Part shown: positions 37,428 through 50,855 of the stretch, one piece after another | How the letters are laid out: each line of letters opens with the position of its first letter | How positions within the stretch are numbered: the stretch's first letter is position 1 | Origin: Rotaria macrura | Taxonomy: Eukaryota > Rotifera > Eurotatoria > Philodinida > Philodinidae | Direction: 5' to 3' | Assembly (NCBI GenBank): GCA_900239685.1 | Contig: OENT01000001.1 | Location: 248,001 to 312,000, forward strand | Length of the DNA: 64,000 nucleotides | Made by a program: the position numbers and the translations under genes | The notes under the pieces: generated by a model | Told to the model about the DNA's origin: nothing | Database searches by the model: none | What the model saw: only the letters and a program-made list of their open reading frames with translations

Positions 37428-38377
37428 ATGAATTACGTTCATCTTCAAAATGAACCGATCCAACTCGACGAACTTTATAAACGAGTTGTTGATCAGTCGT
37501 GTGGTGCTGTTTCATCTTTCATTGGTTTGTATCGATCTTATTGTTACACATGTATAGATATAGATCTATACGGTTCATTTATCTCTTTCCTTCGTCGTGC
37601 ATAGGCATTACAAGAGACAATTTCGAAGGCCGTCGAGTTTCCCATCTTTTTTATGAAGCTTATGAACCAATGGCGTTACAAGAATTGAATCGCTTATGTG
37701 ATAATGCACGAAAACAATTTGCCAATATTGAACACATAGCGATTTGCCATCGCTTAGGGTTAGCATCTAATGATTACTGGTTCTAAGAGAAACAGAACCA
37801 AACGTAAGCCTAGCAATAGTGTGGAAAATACTTCTTACATTAGTATCAAATGAAAATATGTAAATCGATAAAGAAAACATACCGCTGTTATAGGATTATC
37901 GATTTGTTTTTTTCTAAATTTACGATTAAAGAATGCACTCTACTACCTTTGCCAATGTATTCGTAAAGGAATAGATACAAAAGAGCCACGGAAAAAAAGA
38001 AAAAAAAAGATTTTTCTCTACTTTTCGACTATGAGCATTTTTCTTTTTGCTTTTGTTTGAATATAGTGACGTGCCGATTAGTGGTATATCCGTTGCTATT
38101 TACGTTTCGGGCCCACATCGGCGTGATGTATTGGATGCTGTTTCCTTTCTCATCGAACAACTGAAAGCAAAGGTTCCCATATGGAAAAAAGTAACAATCT
38201 ACGCTTTCCTTGCTCATTGACTTTCTTCTCCTTCATCATTTAAACAGACGCTCAATTCGATTATATTTTATATAGGAATTCTACGAAGACAATCAGAACG
38301 ACAACATCAATAGCAACAGTAGCAATGATAACAGCAGCACATCAACATCCTTGTTTAGTTGGAAAGAAAATAAATAA
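37428..38377 (+). CDS. MOCS2B: MOCS2B, molybdopterin synthase large subunit
   Basis: The MoaE-type catalytic subunit of molybdopterin synthase. The model gives 158 residues from exons 37428-37524, 37605-37758, 38067-38190 and 38276-38377. Matching blocks are SCGAVSSFIGITRDNFEG, LFYEAYEPMA, HIAICHRLG, SVAIYVSGPHRRDVLDAV and LKAKVPIWKKEFYE, all diagnostic of MoaE, including the KxxxPIWKxE lysines. A low-complexity Asn/Ser tail follows. No separate promoter is possible in the 9-nt gap, so translation must come from the MOCS2A mRNA or an alternative transcript, as in the bicistronic human gene. The stop lies 88 bp from the end of the convergent exchanger gene. Confidence 0.92.
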
Positions 38378-38465
38378 ATATTATTCTTTTTTCCTTTTGT
38401 TTTCTTATTCCTCTTCTTTTGTTTAACTTCACATAAATACACATACAAACATACATATAAACATT

Positions 38466-40737
38466 CTAAACGGTACTAGTGGGTCTATTCCGACATGGTT
38501 CAGGATGGAGGGCGCCAAAAACATTTAGTTCGAATAGGCACATCAGAGTTATGACAGACAACCAAACAACAATTAGAAAAACGCCATAAAATTTTGTTAA
38601 ACGACATCGATTGATAAAGAAGGTTACAAGAAATGTAATAAGTGCGATGAAAAGAACAATTGTTGAATATACTAAACCTCGTGAATGAATCTCAACAAAA
38701 AATGGTTCATTACTACTCGATGATGACGGAATATTATTGTGTAGAACACCAGCCGAAAGCGAAGAACTTGATGATATAGCTGCTACAGATGACTCTCCGA
38801 AAATTGATGCGGCATCGAGAGGAGTTGGTTGATGTGTAAAGCGCATTAAATTTCGAAATAACCATGGTATACCTAAACCCATTAAAATATCAAATACATT
38901 TGAACCGATCGAACCTGCAATAGCCATTTCAGGATGACCACGTCGTGTCATAACAATAGCTGAGAAAATTTCTTCAATCGATGAGCCAAATGCTATTACT
39001 GTTAAGCCCATTATACTATCTGGAATATTTAAAGTAAAACCAACAATAACGACAAGCCACACGAGTACATAAGCAAGACCAGCAACCTAAAATTACAAAA
39101 TAGATATAAGAAAAGAATTGTTTTGTTATTTTTTTCATAAAGAAAACATATGAGAGAGGTTGTTAGTCTAGTTTCATGATTATAAAAGATTGGAAAGGAA
39201 ACGCTATCTCTCTCGTTTATTTCTCCGTTATTATATGTGTACGTTTTTTAAAAAGTTACTAACCCAGATAGTTGACATGACAAATGTAAGCATATAATAA
39301 TTATGAAAAACTTCTTTTCGACAGTCAGGTATTGTTATATGCATGAGTAAACGAACCGGATACATCAATATCCATTTCAATATTTTATATTTTTTTTTTG
39401 GCAATTTCAATGGATCAAATATTTCTGTAGCATTTGCCACAATCTGTTGATTATCTGGTGTATCTTTCAAGCGTTTTTTACTTGGTTTGTAAGGTATACG
39501 TTGTTTTATATCATCATTATCATCATCAACACCAGAAATAGTGCCAATTGCATGTATTCCTGAACTTATCCTCACGGATTCTGTGACTGATCGACCACGT
39601 GTTGTTAAACTTTCTTCTAATTCGAGACTATTATTTAATGCTTGCAATTGTTCCGGAGGATGTTCACTTGATATAGGTACCTTCTGATTTGATGAATTAC
39701 CACGTATTAAACGTGATAAACGATCATTAAATTTTAATATAGCCACATAAACAAAATAGAGTAAAACTAATGCGAATGCTTCATACCAGAAAACACGTTG
39801 ATCATATATAATTATATAGAGAACAGCAACGGCAATACAATAAAAACCTGCATCTCTTACAATGGGATATGCATCCAATTCGCAGACAGTTGTCGAAATA
39901 AGCGCACACAAAGCAATGACAAAAAGTATATTGAAAACAGCTGAGCCGACGATCGTACCCACTTAAAATAAAAACAACAAAAATAAATGACGTTATTAAA
40001 TTTTAAAGCATTTTCAATAGCATCCTGTAGAAAACGCCCCCCCCCCTCTCTTTCTCTTCGTCATATATTATTAATAAGATAGAAACTCTCGTTTCTTATT
40101 GTCTCTACTTAAATAAGCACTAGATTATTCATTTAATTTTATCATACTGCTAATGAATTTTTTAAAATGTTGTTTACCATCTGCTTATTATGATGAAAAA
40201 GACTTTCAAGCTAGAAAAAAAATATAATTATTATCTTACAAGCAATATCCGATTTAACGAAGAAAACTCCAACGATCGATGTAAAAAATTCTGAAGCTGA
40301 TGTTGCCAATGCCATAAAAGTTGCGCCAGCAACATCCTAGAACAATCGATATATTACGATCGATTTCCCATTAATCTTTCAATACATACCGGTGTTAGAT
40401 TAAAGTTACAACTTATTCTTTCTAATGCTGATGCAAAATAATCATCACAAACAATCTCGATCGCTGCAAATGAATAGAGTATGAGAACAACATAAACTAA
40501 AACACCCCCGTGACGACGTTGTTCATCTGTAAAAAATAATGGTGGAAATTCATCAATAGATGCTGATTCACATTTGTTTGTTGAAGCTGATACTGATACT
40601 GGTGCTGTTGTTGTTGTTGGGATTGTTGATTGATTATGACTATTTGTGTTATTTGATAAAAGAGTACTCGATGTTGAAAAGAAGATTTGAAATATAACCG
40701 TAAAAAGAACGATGAAAATGTATTGTCGCCGAATCAT
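38466..40737 (-). CDS. NCKX-type Na+/Ca2+(-K+) exchanger, divergent
   Basis: A member of the SLC24/CaCA superfamily, 587 residues from exons 40390-40737, 40240-40336, 39264-39961 and 38466-39086. It has an N-terminal signal-like segment, a Ser/Thr-rich extracellular stretch, then IVCDDYFASALERI and the alpha-1 repeat DVAGATFMALATSASEFFTS, continuing LGTIVGSAVFNILFVI. A long cytoplasmic loop precedes the alpha-2 repeat, IPDSIMGLTVIAFGSSIEEI and GSIGSNVFDILMGLGIPW. Compared with NCKX1-5, the helix-breaking Pro of both signature motifs is replaced (APE becomes ASE; IPD becomes IEE). The ion-binding acids are Glu132 and Glu420 (Asp in NCKX2). Asp447, linked to K+ dependence, is kept. It may be a paralogue with altered selectivity. 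Intron 2 contains a C10 run at 40037-40046. Confidence 0.88.
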
Positions 40738-43700
40738 AATACTTTTTGAAAATGAATTTTACATAGTAAATATGTAAGCTACACTTCTATTCATCTAATA
40801 TGTTACAAGAATACAAAAAGTCAATTAAATAGACATTCCAGACAAAACTTTAGAGAATTTCCATGTAGAAAGCACTTTGTGAAACGAGCGACGCATATAT
40901 TTTTTTTCTTTTTAAATTTGAAAGAAGAAAAATAAATATATATTCAAGTTTTATGCTTTCAATCAAATATAACCAATAAAATGAGACGAGAGCAGAACCA
41001 TCAACAACAATGAGACTAAGCAAGTATGAATTTTTTTTCTAATCGACTTACCAACTGATAAAAAAGTGGCCAGCTTTCTTCGATCATCCTTCCTCAAACG
41101 CGTTCAGCTACTTCCATCCTTACTTTTGACAAATGCTCAATTGTTTGAGTATGAAAAGTACTTGTTTTTGTTGTCTCTGACTTGGTCTCTTAGCAAGCTT
41201 TTCTATTTACAAGCTACTTGGCCGTTGTCTCTACCAGAGAGGATCACTATCAGATCACTTATACGTCATCAGCCTCATCATCATTATTGTTGTCATCTTT
41301 ATCCATGTCGTGAGGACTAGAGAACAAGAGAAAGAGAGAGAGACAGAATGAGAGAGATAGCAGCGACTCAATATATACAGCGCACAAAATTATAATCATA
41401 ATAAAAATGATTGTTTTCCTTTTGCGTTCCAGTTCTCTACAAGTTTGGTCGTTACCCGTTTGTCACTATGCGTTCCTTTCCCTCTTCCTTTCTCCCCCCT
41501 CGATTTTCATCTCGGGCTTTCTCTGTCTCCTTTCTCTCTGTGTGACACCAGGAAGAAAAACATAGCTAGCTAACAGAGCCTATTGTATAAGAGAATAACA
41601 CGACAGGAGACACAACGGGCGAAAGCGAGGCTATGAAGTCGGCTCTTCTTCTTTGTCGCCTTCGTCTTCTTCTTCTTCTTCTCCTTTTCTCATATTTCTT
41701 TGCTTGTCACATAGCATAGGATACGAGCGAACAAGATCTATTGCTAATGTCTCTACTACCGCAAGCAAGAGCAAAGCATATGAGCATAATTTACGTTGTC
41801 GCGCAGTTTTCGAAATCAGAAAATAGGAAAGTCTATAAAGGAAAAGAGAAGAAAGAGAAAGACAAACTAAAATGGAGAAAGCGTGTGGCGAGACAGAGAG
41901 AGAGAGAGACATCATAAGTATGAAAAGAGATTAACTCTTCGTCCGGAAAATTCTGTCAAGGGATCTCGAAAAAAAACCAGTGATGTTGAAAACTGTTCTT
42001 AGGTCTATATGATATAGTTTGCTTGTAGTTATCACATCATATTCTACTGTATTACATAAATATATAAACGTGGGCAGCTGTAGATGATCTATATTAGATT
42101 ATATTATAGTTTGCTGATACTGTTACATGTTGACATATATCTAATAGAACCTTTTGTTGTGTTTGAAGCATCATGTAATACGGGATTTTCTTGTTAGTAT
42201 AGAGATTCTTGTGAATAGCCCTTCAAGTATCTTATAAAAGAAGAAGAAGAGGAAGAAGACGAAAAGAATGTTATTTTTTGTTATTGTGGTTATTTGTTGG
42301 TTATGGTAGTATCTCATGGGACACACTCGGCCCGTTCAATCAACTTAGTGCGTGCATGGCACACATATACATTGAGATGGCATTCTGTGTGTGTAACGAT
42401 TGAATAGGGCGCACACATCCGTTTTATCGCACTTTACGATGTCACTTCTAGTTTTTAGCTATCGAAAAAAAAACGGACAAAAATATTTAATGTACGGTGA
42501 CTTGTTGATTTAGGAACATATGTCTATTAAACTTAATAAAAACAAAATATTGACAACTATTTACTCTCTGAAATCTAATAAAGTAATCTAAGAACAAAAA
42601 TTATAATTATTTCTCATGAAATTCTGTATAAAAATAAGAAACAAATTGTATTTAATTGATTTTATATGAAATAAAAATGAGTATAAGCATGAATTCTATG
42701 TAATATGATAAAAGATCTATTATAGATATAATTGTACCTTTGTTTTTAAAGTGACTGAATTATGTCTGATAGAATTATCGATCGTTTTAACAATGCACTT
42801 TGATGAAAAATATAAATTGTACACAGATCTAACAGGTAGAACATGAGGGAACAAATTTATTATTGGAAACACATCTTTGTGACTTTTTTCTGTTATATTC
42901 ATTTAAGCATACTATTGCAAACTAGAGAGCACACGATGTTCTACAAATGCATTAAATATGCTCTTTTCAACTCTTCCTAATATATATATATATGTAGGGA
43001 AAGAGAAAAAATAATTAGACAACTAAATACAACAGTACGGCTTATTATACTTTTTATTAAACAGTTAAAGTGACGGCAATGGAATATATTTACGGTTATC
43101 TAGAAAAGACATTCATGAGAACGATAGTGATAGAAGAATGGCGAAAAGGAGAAAATAGAAAACGTTTCTAAACCGCTCGGAAATTTTCTGAGAGTCATTT
43201 TTTAAAACTAAGTTCATTTTGAGAAGCATTTAAAATATGAAAGAAATTCAATGTGAAATAATTGAATACTACAAGAGACAAGCAGTTGATAGTTTTATTT
43301 TATTCATCACTTGCACATACGTGGTTGTTTTCCTTGGTGAAATTCATGTTGAACTTCATGGTTTGCAGTAGACGGTTTTTTCCCCCGTGAAAATAAAATG
43401 TTTTCGGTTATTATACAGATTCGTCTGCCAAACATTTTTCATTACATCTTTAGTATTCAATTCATTTGTTTAGGGAAAAATTCTTTTCGTGTGATAATTT
43501 CTCACACACACAGCTCTTTTAATGATTATTTGAGTCAATTGTAAACATACACTTCCCAGCTATTACCTCTACCTAAAATATCAATGTTGGAATTGTTCTA
43601 TAATAAATTCTTTCGATTTCAACAGAAATCGTTTCATAGGCATTAATTTTCATAAATTTTCATAACAAAAAATTAATGAAAATTAAATCTAGTACCTGAC

Positions 43701-45248
43701 AAGTTCATGGGATAGTGGGTGCGTCTTGTTCAAGTAATTTACAAGTGTGATCTACCGTTCGGTAATCTTCTTGTCGATAATTTTCTTTTCTTATTCCATT
43801 ATGGAAAATTTGGAACAAATTAAATATTTGCACGATTTCATAGCATCTTTCGCGCATTAAAAAAACCGTGATATAACATTCTACTCTCTTCAATTCTAAT
43901 CAAAGCACAGTAAACATTGGCGTATAGATTCTAACTGTGATTTAGTCCGTTGATAATGAATATTCAAAAGGAAAATATTGCAGAAACGGAGGCGAAAACA
44001 AATTTGAAGACGAAACGTTCGAACAGAAATTTTTTCAAAACATAAAAAGCTTTCTTTGCGACAGAGAACATTATTATTTGTTATTGTTGAAGTATGCGTC
44101 GTATTTTTAACGTATTCATTTACTAAAAACAAAGTATGTATCGTGTGAACAAATGAGCCTTTTATAGAAAATGGTTGTTTTTCACCTTTGACAGTTGATA
44201 GAACTAGAAAGAAGAAGAGTGAATAAGAAAATTGCGATTTTTTTCACGGCATCTATTATGAACATCCTCGTAGAAGTTTATTTCTTTCTATTCAAAGTGG
44301 AAGAATGTGATTTAAAGTATCATACTTTATTCAACGTTGTTCTTTTTTTTTCTACACTCGTAACAACATTCAAATGTCAAGATGATTCATTGGAAAAAGA
44401 ATAATTTACAATATATTCTTCTTATAAGATTTCTATTTGAATAGTTCCTATGCTTACAGTAATCAATTGAATCTTGAACAAAAACAATTTAGACATCCCA
44501 TCATGCTAAAAGAATACTAATAAAAGCCTATTGGGATTGTTCACCATAGAATTTTTAAATTGATTTTCATATTTTAATTATATATACCAAAATAGAAACT
44601 GTTACTCAACGAAGTCGTCAAAACATTACAAAGAAAACAAGATAAATATTGATTATCTAGCACAAGCTGATTCCCTAGTTATTAACTTAAAAGCTGTCAT
44701 TGTCAGAGAAAATTTGTAATTTGAAAGAGAACTATTGTTGAGCTCAAAACTTCGGTCGTTAACATGATGATTAATATAACCAAACTAATTCAATTAGATT
44801 GAATATTGATGTAGAATTGACGTTACAGTATTTCGTAAACCTACTTCTTGATTTCAATTTTTCTGCAAATATAAACTTGTACTGCATAATACACATCATT
44901 CTATCAACAGGAATATCAGTCTATATTCTGATCCAAAATGAAAATGTTGCTTAATATTGTATTCTGATAAATTATTTGACATGCTCAAACAATTGTTATG
45001 CTTTAAATTCAATTTACTTCGTATCTTACTTTGCTTTGAAGCTAAGATCATTATCAGAAAAAACAAGTATAGATTTTCTTAACGAGAATCCCTTACCTAG
45101 AAGCAAAAATTTTTAAAAAAATACGTCAAAGAAAAACAATAGACAGAACACCGTTTTTTGTCAAAACAACAAACTACGTCTACATGGAAGAGAAAAAAAC
45201 ATAATAGCAGTCATGATATGTTTATTTAATGAAGCTGCCTTCTTTTTC
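40738..45248. other. Non-coding stretch upstream of the exchanger and downstream of TOMM70
   Basis: About 4.5 kb without a supported gene. Between about 41310 and 41930 lie alternating purine-rich (GAGA) and pyrimidine-rich (TCTTC, CCTTTCTC) tracts, on average GC-richer than the surroundings. This is 0.6-1.2 kb upstream of the exchanger ATG on its coding strand, so it may be its promoter region. The open frame 41631-41915 is a translation of this low-complexity DNA. Confidence 0.5.
41316..41930. repeat. Purine/pyrimidine-asymmetric low-complexity block
   Basis: Contains (GA)n-like tracts near 41320-41360 and 41890-41912, and CT/TTC tracts near 41470-41545 and 41640-41690. A comparable pyrimidine tract lies about 350 bp upstream of the ninjurin ATG (57236-57296), so such tracts may mark promoter regions here. 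Confidence 0.5.
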
Positions 45249-48200
45249 CTAAGCCATTCCTCCCATCCAGGTTGGTAGTGGGCCATTAGCTTGTGGGAAT
45301 CCACCTGGAAAATTAAGATTAAGTCTTTTAATAGCTCTTCCTTGTGCACGAATAGCATAGAGTAAAGCAGCATACTGCATCAACTTTTCTTCACCACGAC
45401 TGCAATGTATTGCACGTTCGTATAAATCTGCTGCTTCACTGAATTGATTTCTAGTAAAAAGAATTGATATTGAATAGCTACCCATAAAGAATAAAAGAAA
45501 TCCATCGATACTTACCGATTACAATTAAATATAGCGAACATCGTCAGAACAGTTTCATTCGATGGATCCAATTCGAGAGCTTGTGTAAATAAGTTTTGAG
45601 ATTCAATATTATTAGAGGCATCCATTGACATTAAACAATTACTAAATCAGGTTGAATTCCGAAATGAATCGATAACAATAGCAAAATTACATACGCTTTC
45701 AGCGCTAACAACGTTGGATTATCTGGAATTTCTTTGATAAATCTATTCAAATATTCAAGTGCCTTTTCTCTTCGGTCGTTATCCAAGCAGCACTAAAAGA
45801 AGAAAGTTCTTGCCTTTTCAAAGTCATGATTCTAGTTAATTTATGAATATTAAAAAAGTTGAATTCCATGCTCACAAGAGCACTTCTTACCACATCATGC
45901 TCCTAGAACGTTTTGTTAAGCTTTAATTATATGTAGGCAATGTCATTCAGCTGTGATATTTTTCTATCTAATAGCTGTTAGTAAACTCCCTGCAGGCTTT
46001 TAATGTGAAATAAGATGTAGTTACTGTTGTTAGTCACACAGTGAATTGTCTCAGTGTGTCTATTTTGAGACTTATTTGTTCCACATCCTGTTTGTTAATC
46101 CTCATGAGATGCTATAAGGAAGGAGTATGTGTGTTATAACTACACATGGTTTAAATATGGTCTTGAATTGTAAATCAGCGATATCAATCATAGTTTTCAA
46201 CTTCCAACGACTTTAATTGTGGCATATGTCATGATATGTGACGTTTCTATAGTTTTTTCTATCACTGCTAGGGATTTAAAAACAATGCATTTCAGATATG
46301 TATCATGTTTGTTTGGTAGTTAATGAACGGCTCTACTCATATATTTTAACATTACTTTTGATTCATGCTTCATAAGATTGGTAATCATTTTCTATCGATC
46401 ATGATTCATGACTATAAAGAATATACAGTTTATAACTGTTTGAATAGGTAACTCTAATCAGTGATAGATTTTCCGAAAAAGAATCATGATCGTGGCAAAA
46501 CTTGAAAATGAACTATTCACGGTATTCGTTTTAAGATGCACCACTCTAACATGATTTACTATTTTATAATTGTTATAATTTATCTAGCAACTGACAACAC
46601 CTCATCGAGGAAAGTTATCATGATGGATTATATGCCAACGACTCAATACGTTCATTATCATTGAGCGCTAGACACAAACGAACGTAATTGTTTCAACGGG
46701 AAATTTGATGACTTTATAGTTGATGTTCGATATGAAATTTATCAATACCATGCATGAAAACAGAACACATACACTTCAAATAACACACAAGAACTAAGTA
46801 CCATAGTCTAGTAGAAATCGATGATGACTGTAAATTTCTAACAGAATTTCCAGCATTAGTCCGATACATAAGTATAATGCATATTTGGTAAAAATAAAAC
46901 AATATAAAACTAGAGAACAAGAAGTACATGTATTAAAATTGAATCGACAGTCATATTAGATATTTAACTATTTTCATTTTACTCGTACGCACTGAACTTG
47001 AATATCGAACTATGATCAGTATATTAAAAACACTATATCGAACCATAAGCATATACTTCTATTCATTCCTTTTAATGATTAATGAAAAACGTCTGCAATC
47101 ATATTATATAAATTGTAGAAAATATAATGGAATGAGTAGCATTGCAACTAGTGTTATGTTCGCTCGTGGGCTGCATGTATGAAGCAACTCTATAAGCAGC
47201 AAACTGTGACAATCATTCACTTGCGTTTCATAAGGTAATATAGAAAAGTTAATTTCATAGAATTAAAAAGTAAATTCAAAAAATGAATCAAGAATATAGA
47301 AATGATTCCTATCAAATAAACCATCAAAGTACTAAGTCCTATTTCTCTCACGTATGAAATAATTACTAGTGAGTCTATGCTGAGTTTCTTTTATTCTAAA
47401 AATATAAGTAGTTAGTTAATCCAGCATAAAACTCAATATGAAAACAAAAGAATTAAGCCAACCCCACTCGAGAATAGATCGTCCGTCATGCATAGACATG
47501 TTTAGTTATGAATAAAGGTCGATGCAACCTTACCGATATCAATGCAAGTGCATAATAAATATCTTGTTTGCACTTATCATAGTACTCTTCAAAATTTGTT
47601 AAAGCTCGTTCAACACGATCAGAATTATGGTTTTTATTTCCAATTTTCGCATCATTAATTAATTTTTGATACTTAGCTCGAAGATTTGTTGGTGATATAT
47701 TAAGTGCTTCAATAAAATCATCATCTGCCTCTGTATAATTTTCCAATAATGTCTTTAACTAAATGTAGATAAACATACATAGATATTTATGTATAGAATA
47801 ATTGGTTTCAAATGAAAGACAAACCATGCCACGGTGTATACGTGGTGCACATTCATTCTTATGTGTTTTAACACATTGATCATATTCATACATAGCTCCT
47901 TCGATGTCACGTTGATGAATTTTCGTATTGGCTCGTTTTAATTCGGCATTTATTTTCATCTACATGTCCAAAGATATATGTTAGAATATGAGAACGAAAA
48001 ACCGAATGATATAAGAAACGTCGTGTGGAAATTCTTGAACTTAAGATCTGTGCTATAGAAAAAGGATTGAAGTACGAGTTCAATTTTACCAGATGTTCGT
48101 AAATGAGAAGTCAAGCATGAAAAGTGATACATTTTAGAACTATATCTCTAATTGTACTCTGTTGCTGAATACCAATTTAAAATATTAATCCGTATATTTT

Positions 48201-50855
48201 TCGAACTTTAATTAACAGAGTTTTAAAACTATATTGCTTAGTTTTATGAATCGTTAAGAAATGTTCTCCTCGTACAAACTTTATTTTATAAAATATTTTT
48301 CAAACGGATTCACACGAATACAAAAGGAATCATAAATTTAGCAAATTGATTATCATTGTTATAGTAATTCATCAAATCAACGATCTTAAATAACAGTTCG
48401 TTGTTTTTTCAGGTAAGAAACTTTAGACATGACGATTCTACTAAAACTAAAAGTCTATCAATGCCCTTCTTCAATAAATACCATACTTCTCGTAAGGATA
48501 AAAGCTCAGTACATTTATATCAATGAATTACTGTTTAAATGTAATTATTGAAATAGGAAATGAGAAAAAAAGGTCCTAGAAAGAACAAACCTAAAAATAC
48601 CTACAGGAATTAATTCGAAGTCATTCTGCGTAATTGTCATGCTACTTTAGTTGATGAAAAATGATTTAATAATAGTGAAATTTCTATCAATAGGAAGAAC
48701 AAGAAAATATTTTTCTCTATCAATGAATACAATATTTCCTTTTGCTACAACATGATAATAAGAGAGAAATTTATAGATTAATGTTTCACACACAAGGTTC
48801 TCGATGTGAAAAAGGGATGTTTAGCTCCCCTATTTGTCAGTGTCCGCCCAATTTTTTTCATCCGCTTAGGTTTTTGAGAAATACATTAAGCAGTGCCGAT
48901 TATGTATTGTCTCTATGCATAGCATCAACATTCTGTCAAACAATGCAAAGTACTTCCTCAGTATGGACCGTTGTGTAACGTGTCTGTCGCTTTCAGTGTG
49001 ATACAAAAAGTCGTAAAAAAAGATCTGGAAAACATCAAAAATAATATAGAAAAGCACAGTATTGAAAAAAATAAAAAATTGTAACTTTCGCAATAAAATT
49101 TAAGTATTAAAAAAAGATTTGAGCAAAAGTTTTGCAGATGTCGACGACAGAAGTAAATGTGCGTTCGTTGACACCTGTACGGATTTCGGAAAGTTGTTGA
49201 GTCGACGACGTTTCAGAAATTTTTTCAGGTATTTAAAAAAATTAAAAAAAACTTCGGAATTGATTTTTTAATTTCTTGGAAAATTTCATCTGTAATCGAG
49301 CAGAAAAAACCGAAAGTTTCCAAAATTGGACGGCTCAGTTGCTCCATTCCCTCTCCTTCTTTCGAAAACAATCGAGAATTATTTCGAGGTTTTGTAAAAC
49401 ATGTTAATCTATTTTCGAGATAAATGCTAGTTTGTTCTCGTTTAGTTGCAACATCTCATATATGATTATGTAACTATTAGCTAGATGATGTTTTCTTCCG
49501 CCATTTTTCTATCGAAATACAAATGACGTCTCACATATGCTGTTGTGTGAAAGAAATACGAACCTGTTCCGTAGCATTTGAATCATTAGCAACACTATCA
49601 AAGTCATCTAAGGCTTCTTTAAAATTGCCCATCAGTAAATGAAATGAACCTCGAAGTAATAATGCCTGCAATCTATATGGCGATGATGTTGATAATTCAA
49701 GTTCTTGTGTACATAATGAAGGTATATCGGTAAAACGACTTTCATCATAGGCTTGGTATGCACGAACTAATGGACTATCAGATTGATTTTTACGCAGTTC
49801 ATCGATAAATGTTCCCGACAGTATCGGATCATCTTCAAATTCATTTAATGATGTACGTACATAATCTTTGGATAACTCTGCTGTAATCTTCACGAAAAAA
49901 GAAATAAAAATGATTTAAATATGACAGTATTTGATTTTACTGGAGGCAATTTTTCTATGTATCTTTTCGCAAGAACGGCAAGAATTTTATCAGCAGCCAT
50001 GATATAAGCTGGCTGATATGAATCAATAAAACATACAGTTGAATAGTCTACAAAAAATATTTGTTTTATGATCACATAGAAAATGAAAACCAACCTTCAA
50101 GTGCCAATTCAAAATTATCAACTTTTTCAGCAGCACGAGCTCTTCTTTGAATACATTTCAGATATTTTGGATTGAGTTCTATTGCATGTGAACAATCTTC
50201 AATAACTTTATCATAATTTTTCTATAGGAGAAAAAATACAGTTGCAAAGAAAAAACACATCGAAAATTCAAATTATTTATACTAATGATTCCCATGCTGC
50301 TGCTCGATTTTGATAAAATTGTGAAAGTTCTTCGGTTGAATCAGATGGACAAGTTTCGATTGCTTCTGAAAAAAAAAACACTAATCATAATAAGTAATAC
50401 TGAATTGAATCATTGCTGTACTAGTATAAGCTTCAATAGCTTCGTTGAACTTATTCTCACGATATTTTACATTTCCTTCATTTTTTAATTCAATAGCTTG
50501 TGTTAAACGATTCTAAAGAATACTTTCTGTTTATTAATAATGTTTTAAAAGAAAAATAAAATGAAATTTTTACTGTCGTTCGATTTACAGGAATTGAAAT
50601 TGTATCACCACCTGTTTTCGTTGTGGATGATGTCAAGTTTGCTAGTGGTTTAGGCAAAGATGAACGTCCAGTGACAGATTTTCTTGCTTGCTGTTGTTGT
50701 TGACGATAAACTAGGTAAGCAGCAACACAAACTGCGGTCGGTACTCCAATAATAAGTGCCCATTTAGCTAAACGTTTGCCTACATCATTTGTTGGACTAG
50801 ATGAATTGATATTCGATGATGAACTTCCTGAGGCTACTCGTAGCATTGACGTCAT
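45249..50855 (-). CDS. TOMM70: TOMM70, mitochondrial import receptor
   Basis: TOM70 receives Hsp70/Hsp90-bound precursors at the outer mitochondrial membrane. The model gives 599 residues (human 608) from eleven exons: 50574-50855, 50422-50512, 50283-50365, 50095-50221, 49941-50047, 49564-49887, 47825-47959, 47534-47758, 45695-45792, 45516-45641 and 45249-45450. An N-terminal anchor spans about 31-50 (KWALIIGVPTAVCVAAYLVY). The chaperone-binding TPR clamp follows (ELKNEGNVKYRENKFNEAIE, LSQFYQNRAAAWESL, HAIELNPKYLKC). Later TPRs include LLLRGSFHLLMGNFKEAL, EYDQCVKTHKNECAPR, FTQALELDPSN and FSEAADLYERAI. Two introns (47960-49563, 1604 bp; 45793-47533, 1741 bp) are very long; I found no gene in them. 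The sequence TTATCAG ends 6 nt before the ATG. Confidence 0.95.

Noticed and set aside
41631-41915. Minus-strand open frame with Leu/Ser then Glu-rich tail
   Set aside because: A translation of low-complexity GA/CT tracts; no family.
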